A DNA stretch of 64,000 nucleotides from Druceiella hillmani (GCA_039881145.1 JAYKKI010000063.1:11482501-11546500), one strand, 5' to 3'. Numbered from the stretch's first letter, positions 23,391 through 35,730 are shown. The notes: generated by a model not told the origin, from the sequence alone. A program made the numbers and translations.

Positions 23391-24087
23391 ATAACACACA
23401 TGGGTGTACCAATAACACAAAACATATCGAACAAATAGCAAATAGATAATTATATGAACATATCACGACTAATAGTCTCAAACAATAGCTTTTCGGTCAT
23501 CTAAGCAAATTAACGTTTTAAAAAAGTTATGTACCTTACTACTTTTTTAAAATGTTGTCTGGTTGTGTAGAAGTATATTATTTTTTAGGTTTCTGTAACC
23601 AAACTAAGATTCCTAATAGTTTCACCACATTCGTGTCTGTCGGTCGGCCTGTATACCTAGTCGTTTTACTAGCACACTACTAGTGTAAGAAAGCTAAAAT
23701 TGGTTATACATATTTATATCGTTTACAAAATTTTAATATAATCTTTTAAAAAAAAGTTTCACGACTTTCCTACATGTAAAATGTGGTCGATTTTTCTCCC
23801 GTACTTCATTATGTACATTGCGGCCGACCGGAGCACGTGGCGCTGTTCTAAAGCATGTACTTGGGGTCGATTTTTTATGAATTTTAAAGTCGGCATGTTG
23901 TATTTGTTAGGATGAAATATGGAAAAAAGCGTAAATTTGAACTCATGTTGGTAGGTAAAGTTTAAATATATAATAAAAACCAATTTTTATAAGTTACGAG
24001 AGCCATCACTTGCAGTTTCTATTCAATTATTGTTAAGATGTACGTTTTTACATTTATTTTCATGTATTGTAATTAAGGGTAATATGG

Positions 24088-24139
24088 CCATATTTTTAGG
24101 AAAAACATGAACATGGTCATGTTTTTCCTAAAAATATGG
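24088..24139. repeat. Perfect 23-bp foldback with 6-nt loop
   Basis: CCATATTTTTAGGAAAAACA(TGA) is exactly complementary to (TCA)TGTTTTTCCTAAAAATATGG, separated by ACATGG. Weaker pairing continues for about five more bases outside two mismatches. Length and perfection suggest a recent foldback event or a structured RNA; no gene is adjacent. Confidence 0.95.
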
Positions 24140-27100
24140 ATATACTTTATAGTTAAGAATAAAAAGGCATATGAACGTTTTTTATTAATCCTATATTTAA
24201 TTATCTTTGGAAAACAAAATCTTTAATACTTATTTATGAATTATAGGTATGTCAGATAGCAAAATCTTATCGGATACGTGAAGTTAAGATGGTCACTCAA
24301 CAATGTGTAAGTTATCAGGAGCGTAGCCGTTCGCGGAGCGTGGAGCGTTCTATGCTTAATCCTGCTGATACTAGACATATATTAGTCATTGATTCAGAAC
24401 CTTTGGATTTTGTCTTTTGCTTATATTTTCTCAACAACACAAATAACCCGCAGTGTGGGAGCCACGATGAATAATTATGTTTTCATACCGTGAATTAGGA
24501 TCACAATCCGTGATATTGCCATATCAGTTTAATAAAAAAATAGCTTTTTCAATCGCACTTACATATTTCCGATTCATTTTGAGGTCACATTACTATAAGC
24601 GGTTACATTTAAAAACCAAACCAAAAAGCGGTTATATTGAACTAAAAAGTTAAAAGAAAGGTCACTATTCTCAAAAATAAATATAATAATACCTAATTAT
24701 TGAAAATGGGGTATATTCACACGTTTCATTTGAAAAATCTTTACTTTGTTATTTTTCTTTCAAAATATTTACAGTAGCTGGTACAGACCATTTTCTGGCA
24801 TTAACTAGAGCATCAAATGGTATTAATTGAAATATTTAGATCGGTTATCTTCTCCGACTGACCATATTACCATTAACCAAACTAATTGTTAATGTTTTCC
24901 TGTCTATGTCGATATAGTAGAAATAATTAAACTGAAATTTGAATATGTATTACTTGGGATGTGTTGAGAAAGGTCAAAAAAATTCCATGAAATGATTATA
25001 TCATTCTGATGGTTTTAAATAATTCTTGCGATGTTAGTTTCACAAAAAAATGACAACTTTTAAAATGAAAATAGTTTTATGTTTAAAATTAATGAAAAGA
25101 TAAAATAAATTTAAAGTAATTTGTCTGCGTCGCTCATTCTCCACAATTCAGAAAATAAGAGGTTCTTTTTCGACTCCCTTCTCGGCATGATGATGTAAGG
25201 GTACAATAGCGTAACTAACAGGCAACGTCGCTTATTTTTAGAATATATCCATCACTTTGTGCTATAACCATTGAGTCACGAGATATAAAGATTTACATCT
25301 TTAAGGTTTAAGCTGATGACAGAAGCGTTTAATTGCTAAGTATGGAAGACTTTTAAAAACATTTTCAGGTTAAAAAAAGTTATGTTCTTCGTCTGCGTTT
25401 TGGTGGGTTAAGGCTGGTATGTTGTTTACGCCTTATCATGAGAACGTCTCAAAAGGGTATCAAAACGAACGCTTCATGAATATTTTCGTTATTGTCTCGG
25501 CTGATCTCCGTGTAACTTTCACACGTGTAGGAATCGTCAGAAGGGGAAAGTCAACGACGACCTAGCGGTTGATACAGAGGAAGGAAATTATGTATAAAAA
25601 TAAATAAGTTCTTTTGTAATTCCGTCTGCTCCTATTCATATATGCCACTATTCACCCGTCACTATTCATAAACAAATCAAGTGTTTATTTAAATCACAAA
25701 CGCAAACAGGTCCTTCAAATATAATGGTGTCATGTCAGGAACACTTTTTAAATACATGAAATATTTTCACCTAATAGTTTTGGTAAAAATGGTAATTTCT
25801 AATAGAGTTAAGGGTCTCCAAACCCTGCCAGTTAAACTGCTATTTTTCAATATCCAAAAAGTATTCACGGTCGTAATAAATAATATTGAAAGGGAAATTA
25901 CTAGTTTACGAGTAATAGTCGACATACTTACGGCTACGCTATGCAGTTTTTTTTCTCAAAAAGTTCATAAAAACTCCCATATAAATGACTTCAATAAACT
26001 GTAAAGATAATTTTGTGCTTTAAAAAAATATATTTATTTTATCTGTAAAAGATATAAAACGTAATATATTTATATTTTTACATGATAAGAAATAATTTTA
26101 TCTATTGTCTTTACTTTACTCATATTCGATATTAGGACATATTGATACTATACTTCATTTAGTCAATCAAGTCAACTTATTCAGAATACTGGAGGCCTGC
26201 AACGGATTTTGTGAATAAAACACGACTAGAAACAAAACATAAAATTTGTGTTCATTACGATTTATCGTATCGTGAGGTTACTTATATTCTGAGATTTTTT
26301 GTTATCGAGGCACCTAGGCTTAAATTATTTTTAGATATTAAAGACTTTCAATTAAATAAAATACTAATATAATGAAACAAACTTATTAGCGATACACATG
26401 ATGTTTTAAGATCAAATTGCAATCCACTTTTTGTTTATAATTTCAGCAAAGTTCCTATGATATTATTCCATCAAGCCTTCAATTAATGTTGGTTATTTTC
26501 TATTATATTTCTAAAATATTCCCCATACAGATTTCAAATATTTAGCACTTGTGATTTTGCAAATATTAACATCATATAGGATTATTATAAAGATAAGTGT
26601 TTATTTAAAACAGAGTGACTTAATGAAGCAAAATACTAATATGTTGGTCCACAATTAGTTTTTTTTAAACATTAGGCGAAAGTTGTAAATTATTAATTGA
26701 CGTAAAATTGTCAAAAAAAGGAAGAAAAACATGAATTTGATAGTATTTATATCGTTAATAATCGCATTTTTATGTTTCGCATATTTTTTTAAAGTGTTCC
26801 AAACGATAATACTAATCTAAGTTAATTTACCGTGCGCGAAATATAATATATAAACAACGATTTTTTTTTATTTTTTAAAAATTAAAGGAATATATTTTTA
26901 CGTCAAAACAAATTTTCATAATATTTATATGAATTCCTACAACAAACACATATCGTTTGATACACTACCTGTTGGAATTGGTTTAGGTATTTATGACACG
27001 CATTCACCCCACAATTGCTTCAAGAAATTTATTAGTATCAGCCTATATTAGGTTTGTGCAAAATATTAAAGTTTTTCTTATTCCGATACATAACCCAATA

Positions 27101-27344
27101 CACATTCCAACTTTTTTACTCTAAAGAAATTTTGAATTTTTCCCGCAATTTGGGTGTTGTGCTGTATATTTCAGCAAGTGCTAAAAGTATTTCCTTACTG
27201 TACAGAACGTATTATACATGCATGAAAAGTTTGTGTGATGAGAATAGCCTTTGAAATATACAATAACATAATGTTTATTAAATTTAATATATTTAATATG
27301 TTTATCTCATACATTACAATCTATTTTCACTGTAAAATGTTTTT
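24140..27344. other. AT-rich stretch without recognised gene
   Basis: No supportable gene. A GC-richer patch at about 25100-25560 and the frames at 24289-24474, 25732-26004 and 27054-27254 (plus) gave no recognisable motif. Confidence 0.5.
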
Positions 27345-27494
27345 GTAGGAACTTACACCATATCCCATGGGTTCATCTTCGGGCATCCCTCGTTTATAAA
27401 ACGTGTACCGGGCGTCACTCACCCTCCATGTCGCGGCCCATGAAAACGAGCTCTAGGCCATTTCAAAACGACTGGATCTGAAAGTTCCGCATTC
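27345..27494 (-). pseudogene. C-terminal fragment of a non-LTR retrotransposon polyprotein
   Basis: This GC-rich island in AT-rich DNA reads on the minus strand SSFSWAATWRVSDARYTFYK, then RGMPEDEPMGYGVSSYKN, after one stop. The order WA(G)H-R-SD-RW-(17-20 residues)-RP matches the conserved C-terminal block of RTE-like and related endonuclease-reverse transcriptases (type WAGHVARxxDxRW...GRP), with the histidine and final RP altered. No upstream reverse transcriptase motifs remain. It may belong to the same family as the 10.2-10.8 kb relic but in opposite orientation. The match is by eye and short. Confidence 0.45.
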
Positions 27495-27822
27495 ATTAAT
27501 TCTTTAAAAGTATTCATTTAAATATTCATTAATATAGTGAGTTAGTGGGAGATCATTAGGTTATAGATACCCTAAAGTAATTTCTATTAACCATAAAGTA
27601 ATTCCAAATCATAGACTTGATATACTACGAATAAATGATCAAAGTGTGTGAGCGAGAATATATTATTTTTGACATTACTAAGAGATGACAATACGAGCAC
27701 ACATAAAACTATTTTGACAGGAAAAAATCTCCCATAGTCTCCTGCTTCGTTAGCGTCCGCCGTGTTTTAGTATTTTTCGTATTTTCGACGAAAATTTCTA
27801 GAATATTGTTTTAGAATATATA

Positions 27823-27903
27823 ATGGTTAGACACCATTGTTCAGTGTTAGGTTGTGGAATGATATATAGGAATAATCCAAATAAAGAGATATTTCACATG
27901 TAA
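27823..27903 (+). pseudogene. THAP zinc-finger N-terminus (P-element-like), partial
   Basis: The 26-codon frame reads MVRHHCSVLGCGMIYRNNPN then KEIFHM and stops. It has the layout of a THAP domain start: methionine, basic residues, the first zinc-ligand pair C-x4-C, a short polar loop and a (S/I)FH(K/M) turn. The second Cys-His pair is missing. The stop at 27901 sits where CAT|GTAAAT could be a splice donor, so this could be a first exon, but the decayed downstream segments favour a transposon relic. THAP domains are known from P-type transposases and their domesticated descendants. Confidence 0.45.
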
Positions 27904-28157
27904 ATGCGATGCACATGCTTACTTTTTATCATTTATTTTCCGCCAAATTATTATTTAACTGGACTTTATTAAATATACATATCATACTAAATATGTTCTA
28001 TTTTACATTCTATTATTTGTTTTTAACTTTTGTGAACAAAATTGTAAGGTATTATATCCGTGAAAAATATAGAGAGGATCACATTATAGTGATTGACATA
28101 TAGGGATTGATACTATTTTATCGACAAGTCATATCGATAAGTTAACACAATATTGAA

Positions 28158-29009
28158 ATGAAAGAAGATCTACAATTGGAGAACAAAATTATATTTAGGC
28201 AAATTAAATATTTCAAACAAAAAATTAAAGTGATACTAGCAGCGCGATTACTTTCTTGGTCTACTGCATGAGCTATCAAATACTGTCATGTTTTTAATTC
28301 AGTCAATATATAAAACCGAAAGCCACTATATTAGTTATTACTCTTGTCAATGACATATTCATTATTTTTAAATCAAGAAACTTTCTTTTCTTCTGCTTTC
28401 AAAAAAATTTGCGCGTAATTAATAAATAAGAAGTTTTGGACAAAATCGATCAAATATTCAAATTGTTTTGAAATTAAAAATTTGAATATGGCCCCGTTAT
28501 AATATATTCTACGCGACAATTAGATTTAACTGGGGTTTAATAAATATAACAAGTGGAAAATGTTTTTAGTCCCTAGCAATAACAAGGTCACTAGCAATTT
28601 ATATATTCTTATGAATTCAAGGAGGTTGAAAATGCAAGTGACCTTTTTTACATGTAGTCAACAAATAAGATCATTTCGAAATATTTTTAGCTCGATGCGA
28701 TCTAGGCGTGCAATAATATCTGGATATAAAATATTACTTTTCCGTGTAGAATAATGAAAATAAAATTTAATGAAAGTGGAAACTGTTTGGAAATTCACAT
28801 TATTACGATCCTCTGCGGTTTAGCTTTTACCTAAAAACGTGTTTATACTCCTTATTTATTATATGACGAAATATATGAAAGAAATTTGATTGAGCGATAA
28901 TATTCCAAATGACCATCAAGGTTGTATTGAATCTTCGGTTTTATTAGATAGATTACCTAGCAATCCTGAGGATTTTCACAATTTATTAAATTGGTTGTCA
29001 AATATGTAG
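28158..29009 (+). pseudogene. P-element/THAP9-type transposase body, heavily decayed
   Basis: Three segments share one frame. 28158-28271 reads MKEDLQLENKIIFRQIKYFK, QKIKV, then LLSWSTA, like the coiled coil and following W-containing stretch of P-type transposases. 28560-28754 reads FFTCSQQIRSFRNIFSSMRS then SGYKILLFRVE; this resembles the C-terminal SQD-H-x-E-x-FF-x-x-IRSRGG...AYKxLL block, with the acidic residue and glycines lost. 28896-29009 reads DNIPNDHQGCIESSVLLDRL then PSNPEDFHNLLNWLSNM. Another frame at 28769-28831 gives NESGNCLEIHIITIL, like the SGNC stretch that follows the SQD block. Stops are frequent and the DDE core between segments is gone. With the THAP start 255 bp upstream, the total is about 1.2 kb, well below an intact element. 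Confidence 0.5.
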
Positions 29010-29999
29010 GCAAATTTGTGGTTAAAAAAATTAAATAATATATATTATGAAGATTGCTTAGATTAATTGATACAATCACGAAATAATGACGAGAACCCTC
29101 TAAGACCCTCTCAATACAAAAATATTAAATAATAAAATATCTAATACAAAATTATTTCAGAGTGAGGTTTAGATAAGATACAACTTTAAAAAAATACTAA
29201 ATTTTGTTTCGAAAATATCATTGTACGAGGATTTCTTCGCGATGAATTTTTAAAAACGAATATAATTGGTTTACAATTAACATTTAAATTTTATTTCTAT
29301 AATATTTAAATCTGTTGAATAATAAAATATTTGAGGAGCGCAAAATTTTAATTTCGATAATAAGAAAGGTCGGTTAAATAACTGCATTTTGTTTAAAAAT
29401 AAATTTAAATACACAATTTGTACGTTACAACTTTTATTGTTCATTATATGTTTTATCTCTTATATAAAAACGCTAAGATTTATATTTTTTCGCCTTGCAC
29501 CCAAATAATACACCCAGGATATATGAGGTAAAACAAGGAAAAACATAATGAGTGGAAATGCAACAAAAAAGGTATTGAATAAAAGTTTAATCGATAATTA
29601 AATTTCGAGACATGAGTTACCTGTGTGGAATTTAATAACACTCAAAAATACGAGTAATTTAAATTATATTCAAGTTAGTAATTATAGTAAGTAAAACCCA
29701 AATGAACTTTGGTTACATAAGTGTTCTTATTCTATGTTATTGATCAAATATCGATATGCAGATCTAATATCGATATACAGCATGATTATACATATGTCCA
29801 TTTACGCACACAAGGGCAATTCAATTTTGGTAATGCGAGAAATATGTTCATCTGTTCGTAGTGTATTAAGTCTATGTTTCAAGCCCAATATAATTATTTC
29901 GATGCCAATAAACTAATTACCTATAAAACAGTGTTCATTAAGTTAATTAAACACCGCAAAAGCTAAGTTTATTGTATTCTCCCATTAATTACTAAACAT

Positions 30000-30028
30000 A
30001 CACACACACACGTGTGTGTGTGTGTGTT
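30000..30028. repeat. (AC)6(GT)6 palindromic microsatellite
   Basis: Twelve bases of AC repeat meet twelve of GT repeat head to head, giving a perfect 24-bp palindrome (30000-30023) continued by TGTG. Confidence 0.95.
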
Positions 30029-30249
30029 TGTATATAGCTAATCCTGACGTGACATTTTGCACGGAAACAGTCGGCGCGCCGTTACTATTTCTCGCGGGAA
30101 TTTTCATTCTTTCGAAAAATTCCTATCAGGAACTGAAAAAATGCACAAACAGAATGACTAAATACCGTCGTCGCCGAGCAACTGACACACGTGATTTTTT
30201 GAAACGCTACATGCGCAATGTAAAGGAGCAACAGAATCGCTCTCTTTGA
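30016..30249 (+). CDS. Short basic reading frame, unidentified
   Basis: This is a 77-codon frame starting inside the TG repeat. The first half is probably not coding. The second half, NRMTKYRRRRATDTRDFLKR then YMRNVKEQQNRSL, is strongly basic and is encoded by DNA richer in G+C than the flanks, including the palindrome CGGCGCGCCG at about 30073. I do not recognise a family; the RMxKYRxRR wording vaguely recalls arthropod proteins with repeated basic motifs, but that is weak. It may be a lost exon, a transposon scrap or chance. Confidence 0.15.
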   Translation: MCVCLYIANPDVTFCTETVGAPLLFLAGIFILSKNSYQELKKCTNRMTKYRRRRATDTRDFLKRYMRNVKEQQNRSL

Positions 30250-31614
30250 TCACTGATTTAGAGGAAATATTTTTGCTTTCATTGTCATTAATGTTAAGAT
30301 GATTCGGATATAAACATCTATTATTTTGTTTTCTTTTATCTTTATTGGTCGTATTGCATGTTTTAATTACTCCCAATAATTTTGTGACAATAACCACGTG
30401 AACGAATCCATTGACAAGAGCATGTAAATAAAGTCTTGAGTATAAACATGGCCACTAGAATGACGCAGATGAAATGACAGATGTCCATAATATTCTTTTG
30501 AAATAATAAATTTAGATTTATCAACTAAAACACTACAAGTATGACTAAGTTTATAATTGTCGACCTTAATATCTACCTTAGTAAAATCCGCGTAATATGT
30601 GAGCCCTTTCGACGACTGACTAGATTCATATCAACGACAAGCGTGTGGAACATTTCCCCGCTCGCATCTAATTGATGTTAATCGTTTTTAAATTTTTTGT
30701 TTTGAAACTAGCTCTCAATGTTTTTGAAATGGTATTACTATAATAAATCGTCATGTCGGTAAAAGCAAAAATGTAATTTAAAAAATTACGTGTTGATAAA
30801 AAGTAATCATTTAAAATAATTGATTACGATGTACGACAGAACAAACAAAAACACCGAGTGAGTGGCACCCTCTGATTTGCACACGTCCAAATTTTATTGT
30901 TATATAACGATATCTGATTTAATTTTCTTGGTAAAACGTTACGTGTATAGCCTAGAAAAATACTTACCGGAATGTTAGCAATTAAGAGATTTCGCTTTCA
31001 GTTTTCTCCGCCTACTTCAAATTTATTTTTTTGTGAAAAGTTGTTTTGTAAATTAGCATTCAAATCATAAAGCTAATGAGGCTTTTCTGTTACAAAATAT
31101 TTTAATAACTTCGTGAAAGTACTTTCTAATACCTTTAGTGAAGAAAAAACGGAAATAAATCCAAAATATATTTTCTTGAATGACTTTCTTTCTTTCCCGT
31201 AAAATGGTTGGGCATTTATTTAAAAATATTACCTAATCTTGATATATATTTGAAATTAATATCTAACGTGTTTGCTATGGTTAAAAGACAAGATATCATT
31301 AAGAATAACATATTTATTAATTGAAATATTCGCACACCCAGTTGGTTTATTGCCGCTAGAGTAATCTCTTTCAATCAACCACAACCACGGAATGAATGGA
31401 ATTGAATGCGTGCAACTCATATCTCTGAAAACTTATAGTAATTTTGACAACCCATCTGATAATAATATGAAAAAATGACTTTCAAGTAAAATAAAGTAGC
31501 CATTAAATAAAATAAAAAAGTATTTAAAAACAATGAAAAATTAATCGAAACAATTATTGAAAGGTATATTTTGTGATGTAAATTAGGAATAGTTTCGCCT
31601 TTATAACTACGTAA

Positions 31615-31720
31615 AATCCATCTATCCATCAGTCCATCCGTATGTCACAGCATCATAACTCTTTCAGCTTAAGACGGGAAGACATAATTGAATTTCGCAA
31701 ACAAAAAAACTAATTTTAAA
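31615..31720 (+). repeat. Interspersed-repeat fragment related to module M
   Basis: TCCATCCGTATGTCACAGCA, CATAACTCTTTCAG and TTAAGACGG match 50450-50500 (TCCATCTGTGTCACATCATA, GCTCTTTCAGTTTAAGAACG). The wording is also shared loosely with the lepidopteran-type repeat at 43.6 kb. Confidence 0.6.
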
Positions 31721-31920
31721 ATATTTTTTAAAATGTCTTCTTTAACTTCGAATTAGGAGGTGACAAATAGTTTTCTGAAAAGTTCTTAAATGCAATTAAA
31801 AATATCCAGCAATATTTTTTATATGGCATCTCCATCGCGAGATATAAGCTTCAAAATCAAAGTACAGTGTGTTCCCTCCTGTAATTGTTTAACCATGTTT
31901 GGAAAGAATCTAAAACGAGA

Positions 31921-32265
31921 GGTCTGACAAAAATGCCACCCAATAATACTTTCATCACAATACGATTATGTGTGAGTCACACTAATAAAATGTGAAACAA
32001 TCACAATTTAACATTAATCAACTTCACATTGTTTCACAAACATAGTAGAGCAGCAGACTTATTCTAGATTTAACAGAAAAGATATAACCTTTAGAACTTG
32101 AGCTGTCAAGTAACGTAAACATAGCAACGACATTAACGCGACGATTATCTTTCTCTAAGATAAGTGCGCATTCCATTATTAAATTTCTAGTACAAAACAA
32201 TCAATCTTTGGCATTTACTTTCGGAAATACTCTTCGAATTATAACTAAGCACAATATGTATGGAC
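31921..32265 (+). repeat. Dispersed repeat family X, copy 2
   Basis: Second copy of the family at 11207-11580, same orientation. It contains GGTCTGACAAAAATGCCACC, TGTGTGAGTCACACTAATAA, ATCACAATTTAACATTAATC and AACCTTTAGAACTTGAGCTG. No coding trace. Confidence 0.65.
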
Positions 32266-33940
32266 TAATATTAATAACCTGGAATTGGTTCAGTTTTTAT
32301 TCTCATGGTGATAAAAATAGCTAAAAGCATGGGTATAGGATCATACTTAGCGTTCAGAAACTGCGTCAATTTTTGATAAACTTTTTTGATAAACATACCT
32401 AGCTATTTAATTTCACTCGAGCTGAGAAAAAACACGTCTCCCTTGTAAAATATATTATTTTTTATGGAAAAGGACTATATGTGCTATAATAAAGAGGAAA
32501 AATCGCAGCGGAAAGGTATGTGAACTTAAAAATAATGTCACTTATCATAAGTAAGCCCACTGCTATTTAATTTTTATTATAGGTATTAAGTCAATTATTA
32601 ACACCTAAAATTAATGAAATATTAGGTGATGTACCCTACATCGTTAATTATAAACTAAACAATATTCTGTATGGATTATTTCGATAATTTAAATGGTTTA
32701 TTTGGTTAATTTTCCAGTATTTATTTTGTCTGATAAATAATTATATAAAATCTAACCGCAACTGCAAACTTTTATGTTGAAATTTATTCAACGTGCTGAA
32801 TGTTTTTTGGTAAAAACTACTCAGTTAAATTACGATATAATATTTTGGCTAGAATTTTCATTAGCACGAAATTAAATGTTTATTGAAAATATATCTCAAG
32901 GATAATATTTTGTGTAAAAGAGCGTAATTTATAATAAGCGAAATACTATCGAAAAAGTTTAAAGTATTTCCCATCATACGGACACCATAAAAGGTAACAT
33001 TTTTTAAAAATATTTTTCTTCTTTCTTTTTTTACTGCTTTGCTTTAAGTTTTTTTTTACTAATAATTTATCAAATATATCGACATTCTAACAATTTTCTA
33101 AATTTCTTCCCGTGATGATATTTTATTAACCCTTTTATTTATGTGATTATTGTAATCTTTATTAAAGACAAGATACTTAGAGAAACATGAATAAATATTC
33201 AAGAAGCGGTATAGTTTGCGCGTAACATTTCACAATCGGCTGCTTTGTAATAGGTGAAAAAGTATGCAAGAGAATTGTAAAATATGCAGAACGATGTCCG
33301 TTTGTAAACTGGTACATGAATTTATGGTATTGCATACATGTGTATGTATGTACACACAACTTTTTAAAATTCTAGAAATGCATTCCGAAATATTGCAAAT
33401 TTTTAAAAAGTCTATACTATTAAGTATTCAGAAATACTTAAATGTTTATTGAGGCTTAAATGTGTACAGAATACTTCACATTTATATGTGCGTGATAGGT
33501 TTTTTTTTCTTATACCGAAACCTAGAACTAAAAAATATAAAAAACAAAAGCCAAGTTATTTTGAATCCATAGAACCATTATGCGGATGTCATTTGATAAC
33601 TAAAAATATAGGAATTTTTAAAATATGTGTAAGTTTCGCCAGCTCATTGTTATTTTATATGTAATTGAGCTAAACCGAAAAACTAGGTACAACATTTTTT
33701 TAAATTTGAATTACACCATACTTTTACTTAAATTTTATTCACATAAAATTTAAATAATATTCTGGTATCTTGTTATTATTTTAACTTAATATTTATATAT
33801 AATTATAAATTTTATAATTATAAAATTACTATTATAATAAGTCATAGTAATAAGAAGTCAATTCGGAAAGAAAATAATTTTTATTGATAAAACAAATTAG
33901 GAATCACCTTATTAGTATTTCTCACTTTATTTTTATAATA
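32266..33940. other. AT-rich stretch without recognised gene
   Basis: No gene. An imperfect low-complexity palindrome (12-bp arms at 33798-33822) is present. The frames at 33264-33452 and 33449-33664 lack any motif. Confidence 0.5.
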
Positions 33941-34330
33941 TTAGCTGTAATACCCGGCGTTGCCCGGGTACAATGTATCGCACGCCTAATGCAACAAATA
34001 TCCATCTTTCTATCTTAAACATACACAGGTCTATATTCAATTAAACGTACAGTGTAGATTATAGAAAATCAATTAATTTACGATACAATAAAATATTGAA
34101 ATAAAACCATTATCGAGTAATTCTTTTTATATTTTACCCACTTATTTTCTACCAGCGGTGCCCCACAAATTTACTCCCATGAAATTTGGGATAAGGAAAT
34201 CTTTTTTCTCCCATATATTGCTCTTGGTTATAAACTATAACCATACCAAATGTCATTAAAATCGTCCAGTAAATTTAGCGTGACTGATGCACAAATAAGA
34301 TACAGACAAGAAAATTCTGAAAAAGATTTT
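33941..34330 (-). mobile_element. Non-autonomous Helitron-like element, 3' end defined
   Basis: On the minus strand the sequence TACCCGGGCAACGCCGGGTA forms a 7-bp stem with loop GCAACG. It is followed by TTACAG, then CTAA, then a T outside (plus 33940). A GC hairpin just before terminal CTRR with insertion before T is the Helitron 3' signature. The body contains CAAATGTCATTAAAATCGTC and a degraded AGACAAG phrase typical of insect interspersed repeats. The 5' end (TC) is not fixed, so the outer boundary is approximate. Confidence 0.6.
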
Positions 34331-35541
34331 GAAGTTTCTATTATCATTCTATGCGCAAAATTAATGAAATAATATTTTCCATGTGTAAATTTCAAAAAAA
34401 TAAAAACAAAATAATTATCGATTCTATTTTCTCTATTTACTCTGTTACGACTTTAATGTAAGCAGTGTTTGTTATTGGGGATAATATTACTATTAAAGAA
34501 ATGAAAATGCTTGACATTTCAATTAGATAAAGTCAAGAAAAAGCGCCCCACGCCTTTACACTTAATCATTCTACTCAATAACAGACACGGCTCACACTAA
34601 CGTCCTTACAGTGTAGATAAATAAAACAGGTTAGAAAATTATTTTTTGATTTTTAGTGTAGTATTTAGAAAAGAGTGTTCTTTTAACTTTTTAAAATTAT
34701 TAATTTGTTCACATTTAAAACATATTTATTTTAATAATTTGTATGCCAAAACCAAAAAAGCAATTATCCAATCTTTTAAAAAATTGGCATAAATAGTACA
34801 TTTAAAAAAAAAGAACTTAAAAAATTTTATCTTAGCAAAAAATGTTTCTTAGCATGCAATAAATATGTCACCATGTAAATGATATACGAATCGGGCACCT
34901 AATATATTTCAGTATGTACACTGTAATACAACAAAGAATAGACTGTATTTAAGTTGACTATTAAAGTACCCCGCGAGCAGCCATGGTTAATCAGGCTCAC
35001 TTGTAAACATCAATAGACAACAATGAAAATGCAGATATTAAGAAATATTTTAAACCGTAAACACATTAATTTTCTGATACAGGATAAAAATAATATTTTG
35101 CAATATAATCACAGCGTATATTTATAAAGTCCACCCTGAAAGATTCCCCACAATGATTTAGAAATAGCATTAACTGACGGATCATTAAATAAAAGATGTC
35201 ATTGTTTTTTTAGTCTTGCAACCCATATTTTTAACCACATCCATAATTAATTACGATTTCAATATACAAAAATAAACAATATCTATTACATTAATATTAT
35301 TATTATTTCAAACCATCGGAAGTCGTATTTGAAGTAATGAGTATTACAGTGAACAGAATTTTTTTTGTAGGTTAAAAATAAATTAAAGTAAATGTTATTT
35401 GTCATGTGACAACATTAAAATGTAAAGAAAATGTTTTTGAAATATTTATAAAGTAATTATTGCATGAAATTACATTTTTAAAAAGAAAATTTGCAAATAT
35501 TTTCAATGTCCTATGGGTTTCAAATGTAATAAAAATATTAA
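34331..35541. other. AT-rich stretch without recognised gene
   Basis: Nothing supportable on either strand. Confidence 0.5.
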
Positions 35542-35730
35542 TCTACACTAAAATTATAAAAGGGTAAAGTTTGTAAATTTGTATGTCGGAGGTAATCTCC
35601 GAAACTACTCATCCAGTTTCAAGAATTCTTTCACCAATATTTAGAACGGATCTTCAGGGTGGACATAGATTATATATGCTACCATTATCTCATTCCTGTC
35701 CTGGGTAATTTAAATAGGTGATGATGAAAA
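35542..35730 (+). mobile_element. Helitron-like 5' end fragment
   Basis: It starts A|TCTACACTAAAATTATAAAA and continues GGGTAAAGTTTGTAAATTTG, GGTAATCTCCGAAACTACTC, then AGAATTCTTTCACCAATA and a CATAGATTATATATGCTACC stretch. This is the wording of a widespread insect (especially lepidopteran) Helitron-like 5' region, recalled rather than searched. The terminal TC preceded by A fits Helitron insertion. The 3' end is not seen nearby. Confidence 0.5.

Larger units (their letters stand above)
21504..24087. other. AT-rich stretch with one microsatellite, no gene
   Basis: It contains a (TA)n tract at 23349-23387 and the small duplication near 22440. The frames at 21943-22134 (plus) and 23759-23983 (minus) carry no known motif. 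Confidence 0.5.
29010..31614. other. AT-rich stretch, no recognised gene
   Basis: Apart from the CA/TG palindrome at 30000-30023 and the short frame beginning at 30016, I see nothing supportable. Confidence 0.5.

Noticed and set aside
24289..24474. 61-codon frame with RSRSRSVERS
   Set aside because: The arginine-serine run comes from a small GC-rich tandem (GGAGCGT); nothing else supports an SR-type protein.
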